Positions 47,803 to 50,966 of a stretch of DNA of 50,966 nucleotides are shown piece after piece. Under the pieces are notes generated by a model. That model was given only the letters and a program-made list of their open reading frames with translations. It did no database searches and was not told where the DNA came from. The stretch is from the IMG/VR virus record IMGVR_UViG_3300036785_000671, positions 1-50,966 of that record, one strand, 5' to 3'. Positions within the stretch are counted from its first letter, which is position 1. Each line of letters starts with the position of its first letter. Origin of the DNA: a virus. A program made the translations under genes and the position numbers.

Positions 47803-48191
47803 TGAAAAAGACCCTCCTAACCGGTGTCGTTACACTGTTCCTGGCAACAGGGACAGCACATGCGACTGACAAGTTGCCAGACACTATAACCGGGACATGG
47901 TGCTATTCCGAAAAGGATAATCCCAATCCGGAACTTGGTGGGCCGACAGTCTATACCGACCATAACCGCAAGATTTGCTTACGTGCTCTTGATCAAATTG
48001 GCATTAGAGAAGATGGTATTGATGAACATGAGAGTGTTTGTACATTTGAGAAAATAATGCGGATTAGTGCTAATGCTTTTTTGATCCATGACCAATGTAA
48101 AGATGGCAATGGTGAAATCGAAGGAGGTGGACCAGCAACATACGAAATTATTGACGGCAAGTTGGTTATCACTCCTCTTTCGGAGGGTTAG
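47802..48191 (+). CDS. Secreted hypothetical protein with signal peptide
   Basis: A 129-residue protein whose ATG overlaps the stop of the membrane peptide (TGATG). Residues 1-21 are a signal peptide (MKKTLLTGVVTLFLATGTAH, cleaved near AHA). The mature part (TITGTWCYSEKDNPNPEL ... VCTFEKIMRISANAF ... GPATYEIIDGKLVI) resembles small secreted beta-barrel proteins and has four Cys. Probably periplasmic; not recognised. Confidence 0.6.
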   Translation: MKKTLLTGVVTLFLATGTAHATDKLPDTITGTWCYSEKDNPNPELGGPTVYTDHNRKICLRALDQIGIREDGIDEHESVCTFEKIMRISANAFLIHDQCKDGNGEIEGGGPATYEIIDGKLVITPLSEG

Positions 48192-48193
48192 GA

Positions 48194-48343
48194 ATGCCGA
48201 AGATCATAACCCTGCTGTTGACAATATCCCTAAGCGGCTGTGCAAATCCACATAGATTTGATCCAATGAGGCAACAGATTCTGCAACAAGAACAGAATGC
48301 ATGTTTAAAGCAGGGAAAGAGCCCTCCAGAATGCAGACCATAA
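48194..48343 (+). CDS. Small lipoprotein
   Basis: A 49-residue protein with a short hydrophobic leader and a lipobox (TISLSGC, lipidated Cys 16), so the mature peptide has only ~34 residues, with RFDPMRQQILQQEQ and two further Cys. Such tiny outer-membrane lipoproteins can be o-spanins or envelope blockers. It starts two bases after the previous stop. Pairing with the membrane protein at 21582 is possible but distant. Confidence 0.6.
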   Translation: MPKIITLLLTISLSGCANPHRFDPMRQQILQQEQNACLKQGKSPPECRP

Positions 48344-48348
48344 AGAGC

Positions 48349-48377
48349 TTGCGTTCTATTTTCTTGTAAAGTACAAT
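48349..48377 (+). promoter_or_regulatory. Sigma70-like promoter
   Basis: TTGCGT (-35), 17 bp, TACAAT (-10), start near 48384, then AAAGGAG before the 48412 gene. The last five spacer bases (TAAAG) equal those of the promoter at 47109. Confidence 0.85.
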
Positions 48378-48411
48378 TAGGCTATGGCAATGCTTTTGAA
48401 AGGAGCCCGCC

Positions 48412-48627
48412 ATGTCATACGTTCTTTGTGCTCGTGAAAAGACAGCCGAACTACCCCCTCAATACTACACCGGAAGGGCAGGAATGGACTGGCTTTCGTT
48501 AGACCGTGGTAATTCCTTCTTCTATGCAACCAAAAAGGCTGCAGATTGGAAGGCCATCCACTTCAACAAGTTCGAAAAAGTTCACGGCTACTCGTTTGTT
48601 GTGGTGAAGATGGTAGGTGTAGTATGA
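48412..48627 (+). CDS. Small hypothetical protein
   Basis: A 71-residue protein, first of a promoter-led cassette. The sequence (MSYVLCAREKTAELPPQYYT, GRAGMDWLSLDRGNSFFYAT, a KKAADWKAIHFNKFEKVHGY helix) is a compact mixed fold. The next gene begins four bases before its stop. Not recognised. Confidence 0.6.
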   Translation: MSYVLCAREKTAELPPQYYTGRAGMDWLSLDRGNSFFYATKKAADWKAIHFNKFEKVHGYSFVVVKMVGVV

Positions 48628-48800
48628 GAAAGAACGTCTGGAAAGTCCTGGCGTACTACCCAAGAAGCTTGGGAAATCCGGTTGTTACCTGTACAACCGA
48701 GTCGTATGAAATAGCAATGTCCCTTGCTGCCTTCTTTACGAAGCTTGGCTACGAAGCTACCGTGGTCAACCCCGTCGGTACACATAAAGCAAAATTGTGA
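48624..48800 (+). CDS. Small hypothetical protein
   Basis: A 58-residue protein from ATG 48624, which overlaps the previous stop (ATGA). VWKVLAYYPRSLGNPVVTCT then a helix (SYEIAMSLAAFFTKLGYEAT) and VVNPVGTHK resemble small ferredoxin-like domains of phage proteins. Not recognised further. Confidence 0.55.
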   Translation: MRKNVWKVLAYYPRSLGNPVVTCTTESYEIAMSLAAFFTKLGYEATVVNPVGTHKAKL

Positions 48801-49117
48801 AACCCATGATGGTGTGGAAATTTCTACATCCTGATATGACTCTAGAACATCTTGGCCTATTGCCAGGATGGTTAGATGAGGAAGATCCTCGCCCCGCAAA
48901 AGATCAGTTTAATAGTCACTATGCTCATGGCGGGGGCTGGCGTCCCTTTAGTGGCTTCAAACTTCTTCCGAACAACACACTGACATATCCTGGCGACCCG
49001 CCGCTTATTCCATTGGCTCAATTGCGATTTCGCAACGAGCTAATCGTATTCTATGAACATGCTTGGGTGGCAATCATACACAAGGATCGGTACTTCGAAG
49101 CATGTAGGATGGATTAG
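48797..49117 (+). CDS. Conserved-type small phage protein
   Basis: A 106-residue protein; the GTG at 48797 overlaps the previous stop, but ATG 48806 or 48809 are possible. FLHPDMTLEHLGLLPGWLDE, RPAKDQFNSHYAHGGGWRPF and a turn at YPGDPPLIPLAQLRFRNELI give an unusual, clearly conserved-looking sequence. I recall similar phage proteins of unknown function. Not assigned. Confidence 0.6.
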   Translation: MKPMMVWKFLHPDMTLEHLGLLPGWLDEEDPRPAKDQFNSHYAHGGGWRPFSGFKLLPNNTLTYPGDPPLIPLAQLRFRNELIVFYEHAWVAIIHKDRYFEACRMD

Positions 49118-49124
49118 GAGAAGG

Positions 49125-49319
49125 ATGTTCATAAGTAAACGGCTCGGCAATACGATCTACACTGCCGAGAAATCGAAAAAGGGAGATCGTAGGTTACTTT
49201 GGTCCACAGTATGCGTGCATAGCTTGGAAACCATTCGTGTTGATGTTGGGCAAGTTCCTAATCATATCCGAGAACAAGCATATAATCTGCATGAAAACGA
49301 CAAGTTACGAGGAGAGTAA
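49125..49319 (+). CDS. Small basic hypothetical protein
   Basis: A 64-residue protein from ATG 49125 after an AGGAGAAGG ribosome-binding site; the frame is open upstream but without that site. FISKRLGNTIYTAEKSKKGD and a helix (DVGQVPNHIREQAYNLHEND). Not recognised. Confidence 0.55.
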   Translation: MFISKRLGNTIYTAEKSKKGDRRLLWSTVCVHSLETIRVDVGQVPNHIREQAYNLHENDKLRGE

Positions 49320-49320
49320 A

Positions 49321-49506
49321 ATGGATCTAGACTGGTACAAGGTTATCGATAGACTTTATATCGAAAGCTCGCAACATGCTCGGCGTGCAGAAATTGCTCT
49401 AAAAGAAAATCAAATAGAATCTAGCCATTCATCTATTATTGTGGCAGGTATTCTAACCAGTATCGCAGATGCACTGAAAGCAGGTCTCAAATACAAGGGA
49501 GATTAG
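49321..49506 (+). CDS. Small helical hypothetical protein
   Basis: A 61-residue, mostly helical protein (DWYKVIDRLYIESSQHARRA, then a second helix with IVAGILTSIADALKAGLKYK) that starts one base after the previous stop, with GAGGAGAG just upstream. Not recognised. Confidence 0.55.
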   Translation: MDLDWYKVIDRLYIESSQHARRAEIALKENQIESSHSSIIVAGILTSIADALKAGLKYKGD

Positions 49507-49510
49507 AGTT

Positions 49511-49837
49511 ATGTTCAGGATAGAAGTGTTTGTAGACGATAAGAAACTACCAGGGTTTCTCCATGCTTGTGCAGGTCTCGTGGTGTCAATGTCACCACCT
49601 ACACCTGTGGTGAACGTACAAGAAGAAGGACTAAAAGCTGCGAGCAACGGCAGTATTCCCGACATGTTCTATAATGAATTAAAGAGAAAGAAAATGCAGG
49701 AGTTTACTCCTGCGGAAGCTCATGGCATCCTTAATGCTCTTGGGGCTTCGGATGCATCTTACAACTATGTCTGTAAGATTCTAAAAGATAAAAGGAAGGC
49801 AAGACTGGTGAAACGTGGAAAATGGAAGGTGCTATGA
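49511..49837 (+). CDS. Hypothetical protein with basic C-terminus
   Basis: A 108-residue protein. Residues 1-45 are beta-rich (FRIEVFVDDKKLPGFLHACA). Residues ~65-108 (TPAEAHGILNALGASDASYN ... KDKRKARLVKRGKWKVL) look like a small winged-helix-type DNA-binding unit. Its stop overlaps the next gene (ATGA), an HTH protein. It may be a regulator or an accessory to that protein. Confidence 0.5.
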   Translation: MFRIEVFVDDKKLPGFLHACAGLVVSMSPPTPVVNVQEEGLKAASNGSIPDMFYNELKRKKMQEFTPAEAHGILNALGASDASYNYVCKILKDKRKARLVKRGKWKVL

Positions 49838-50112
49838 AACAGTATCCATACAAGAGCTACGTGTTCCGAAGCATTGATCCTATTATGGATGAACTTATGC
49901 CAATACTCAGGTCGAACAAGGCCAGCGAGCTGAGTAAACTGAGTGGCGTAAGCACTGCGACTATGTATCAGTGGCGCAAAAGGAAAACTCGTCGGCCGCA
50001 ATTCGCAACGGTATCTGCTGTCGCATTAGCAGCCGGGTGCTATGGGATAAGCTTTGTTGATGGCAAGCCTGTGCTTCAGCATGAACCAGCAAAGCTGAAG
50101 GTTGTCAAATAA
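49834..50112 (+). CDS. Helix-turn-helix protein (XRE/Cro-like)
   Basis: A 92-residue protein from ATG 49834. SNKASELSKLSGVSTATMYQ followed by WRKRKTRRPQFATVSAVALA is a classical Cro/XRE-like helix-turn-helix: 'A-S-E-L-..-L-S-G-V-S-..-T-.-Y-Q-W'. It could repress the small-gene cassettes. The frame of a Cys-rich protein (50106-50291) continues from its end in the -1 frame. Confidence 0.7.
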   Translation: MKQYPYKSYVFRSIDPIMDELMPILRSNKASELSKLSGVSTATMYQWRKRKTRRPQFATVSAVALAAGCYGISFVDGKPVLQHEPAKLKVVK

Positions 50113-50291
50113 AACCTCAACATAAGTCGCATAAGCACGGCCGATGTCCATGGTGCAACCTACGACAAGCGCGCAAGATTAGAATATGTCCCTACCAATT
50201 TAGAAAGAACACAGAATGTCGGTGCTGTACTCTTTGTGAAAAAGATTGTAGATTAGACCATAGCCCACGCAAATCCCGCTTGCGGTCGTAA
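50106..50291 (+). CDS. Cys-rich zinc-finger-like frame without a start codon
   Basis: Sixty-one codons read KPQHKSHKHGRCPWCNLRQA, then CPYQFRKNTECRCCTLCEKD and C, with eight Cys in a CPWC ... CP ... CRCC..C ... C spacing typical of metal-binding proteins. There is no ATG, GTG or TTG in the frame before the Cys-rich part. The frame continues the upstream HTH gene in the -1 frame, so a -1 frameshift fusion, an unusual ATA start at 50109, or a decayed gene are the options. The stop TAA is at 50289-50291. Confidence 0.4.
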   Translation, partial: QIKPQHKSHKHGRCPWCNLRQARKIRICPYQFRKNTECRCCTLCEKDCRLDHSPRKSRLRS

Positions 50292-50308
50292 CTTCTTTGC
50301 ATTAAACT
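50280..50308 (+). promoter_or_regulatory. Sigma70-like promoter
   Basis: TTGCGG (-35), 17 bp, TAAACT (-10), start near 50315, with AAAGGAG just before the 50332 gene. The -35 overlaps the end of the Cys-rich frame. Confidence 0.75.
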
Positions 50309-50331
50309 TTACGGCAACAAAGGAGTTTGTC

Positions 50332-50685
50332 ATGGAATATAGGATACAAGGCAGAATTCATGGTCAGTGGAAAGCTACACTGGATGGTGTAATATATCCA
50401 GTAGTTCATAATGTTGATTGTGATTTTAAGACCAATTTTCACAGTTGTTTTTATTCAGACCCAAACCATCCTCAAGTGCAAGAACTTATTGGACTTGTTT
50501 TAGAAAAGAAAAAGGTAATTGTACAGAAATCATTTATTCATCCCTTTAGGGTAAGTCGTAGCGGAGACCGTTCTATAAGTTGTCGTGGATATGTTGGTCT
50601 GTTTGAAATTTTTAACATCATATGGGACAAACAAATTCTTACTTTCAATTTCTCATTACTAAAACGTCTTGGCTATAACAGATGA
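50332..50685 (+). CDS. Hypothetical protein
   Basis: A 117-residue protein led by its own promoter and AAAGGAG. It is beta-rich (YRIQGRIHGQWKATLDGVIY, KVIVQKSFIHPFRVSRSGDR, YVGLFEIFNIIWDKQILTFN) and slightly basic. No domain recognised. It stands alone between promoters, so expression is independent of its neighbours. Confidence 0.55.
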   Translation: MEYRIQGRIHGQWKATLDGVIYPVVHNVDCDFKTNFHSCFYSDPNHPQVQELIGLVLEKKKVIVQKSFIHPFRVSRSGDRSISCRGYVGLFEIFNIIWDKQILTFNFSLLKRLGYNR

Positions 50686-50695
50686 ACTAACCCGC

Positions 50696-50724
50696 TTGTA
50701 TCATTAGAATCTTGGGCGTAATGT
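50696..50724 (+). promoter_or_regulatory. Sigma70-like promoter
   Basis: TTGTAT (-35), 17 bp, TAATGT (-10), start near 50731. It is followed by a ~160-nt leader with a strong hairpin and a mini-ORF before the last gene. The same -10 as the promoter at 27808. Confidence 0.65.
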
Positions 50725-50790
50725 AACTGCCACAAACCAATCGTAAATTCACGTTTTCATTTAATAAGCGGAATTTGTCGCGTAAAGGAT

Positions 50791-50818
50791 CCGCCCTCCC
50801 CAGGCCAGAGGAGGGCGG
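50791..50818 (+). promoter_or_regulatory. Strong leader hairpin
   Basis: A 9-bp GC-rich stem (CCGCCCTCC 50791-50799 with GGAGGGCGG 50810-50818) with a 10-nt loop. No T run follows, so it is not an ordinary terminator. Its 3' side lies five bases before the AGGAGG of the mini-ORF and could control access to it or stabilise the message. Confidence 0.5.
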
Positions 50819-50835
50819 TGTAGGAGGATCGCAAC

Positions 50836-50880
50836 ATGCGCAGGGCACGACGGCTAATCGTGCAGACAACAAGAATCTAG
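50836..50880 (+). CDS. 14-residue leader-peptide ORF
   Basis: MRRARRLIVQTTRI, eight bases after a strong AGGAGG site and ending 11 nt before the last gene's start. Its size and five Arg suggest a leader peptide or a minimal translated coupling element; it may not have a function as a protein. Confidence 0.35.
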   Translation: MRRARRLIVQTTRI

Positions 50881-50891
50881 AGGACTAGATC

Positions 50892-50966
50892 ATGCCATCT
50901 AATGACATATTTAGCACGTATGCGGCTACGAAGCAAGCAGAAATTGTTGCGAAGCTCATGGAACTC
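50892..50966 (+). CDS. Gene start, 3' truncated by window end
   Basis: Twenty-five codons beginning MPSNDIFSTYAATKQAEIVA, running off the right edge. AGAGGA lies eight bases before the ATG. Too little is visible to assign a function; the helical, Ala/Lys-rich start is uninformative. Confidence 0.5.
   Translation, partial: MPSNDIFSTYAATKQAEIVAKLMEL

Noticed and set aside
1-50966. CRISPR array, insertion sequence, integrase or attachment site
   Set aside because: No regularly spaced repeats, no transposase or integrase motifs and no terminal inverted repeats were seen; repeats found are protein-coding or short isolated pairs.

Overview
The window is a piece of a tailed-phage genome, incomplete at both ends. 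The first gene is cut at its 5' end and the last at its 3' end. Gene order and proteins point to a lytic myovirus (contractile tail) of a Gram-negative host. I see no integrase, repressor-type lysogeny module, transposase, CRISPR array or convincing tRNA. Head and terminase genes must lie outside the window. The exact host cannot be read from the sequence.

Region 1 (1-23.9 kb, + strand, tightly packed, many ATGA/TAATG overlaps) is the tail, fibre and lysis operon. In order it holds tail sheath, tail tube, tail assembly chaperone with a likely -1 frameshift extension, and a 1625-residue tape-measure-like protein with proline-rich repeats and peptidoglycan-hydrolase-like domains. Next come a hub-like protein, a second tape-measure-like protein, a Dit-like protein, a baseplate plug, a spike, three wedge/baseplate proteins (gp25-like, J-like and a tail-protein-I-like one), fibre and receptor-binding proteins, a membrane protein (spanin or holin candidate) and a three-domain endolysin.

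Region 2 (24-42.1 kb, - strand) is replication and nucleotide/DNA modification: SNF2 helicase, PD-(D/E)XK nuclease, DnaQ/ExoX-like exonuclease, family A DNA polymerase, GIY-YIG-like protein, DUF3310 protein, UvrD-like helicase, an SSB-like protein and DUF3102. Embedded in it (about 31-36.7 kb) is a compact block of overlapping genes: HD 5'-nucleotidase-like, thymidylate-synthase-family (hydroxy)methylase, nucleotidyltransferase, APH-fold kinase, two paralogous DxDD-type glycosyltransferases, an alpha-glutamyl/putrescinyl-thymine pyrophosphorylase / 5-hmdU-kinase helical-domain protein, and an HAD phosphatase. I read this block as a pathway that hypermodifies thymine (or another pyrimidine) in the phage DNA with an activated, possibly glycosyl-type group.

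Region 3 (42.1-51 kb, + strand) is a run of about thirty very small, mostly unrecognised genes, probably early host-takeover functions. They are organised as short cassettes, each led by a sigma70-like promoter with exactly 17 bp between the boxes, often followed by an AAAGGAG ribosome-binding site. Four genes in a row (47.2-48.3 kb) encode envelope-directed products: a signal-peptide SH3-like protein, a 30-residue membrane peptide, a second secreted protein and a lipoprotein.

The most unusual content is non-coding. Two promoter-driven stretches of about 230-260 nt (43.88-44.14 kb on +, 40.12-39.89 kb on -) and two shorter ones (42.12-42.27 kb and 43.51-43.62 kb) have many nested inverted repeats and little coding potential. 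Two of them end in intrinsic terminators. They look like phage-encoded structured RNAs or long regulatory leaders that I cannot match to a known family.
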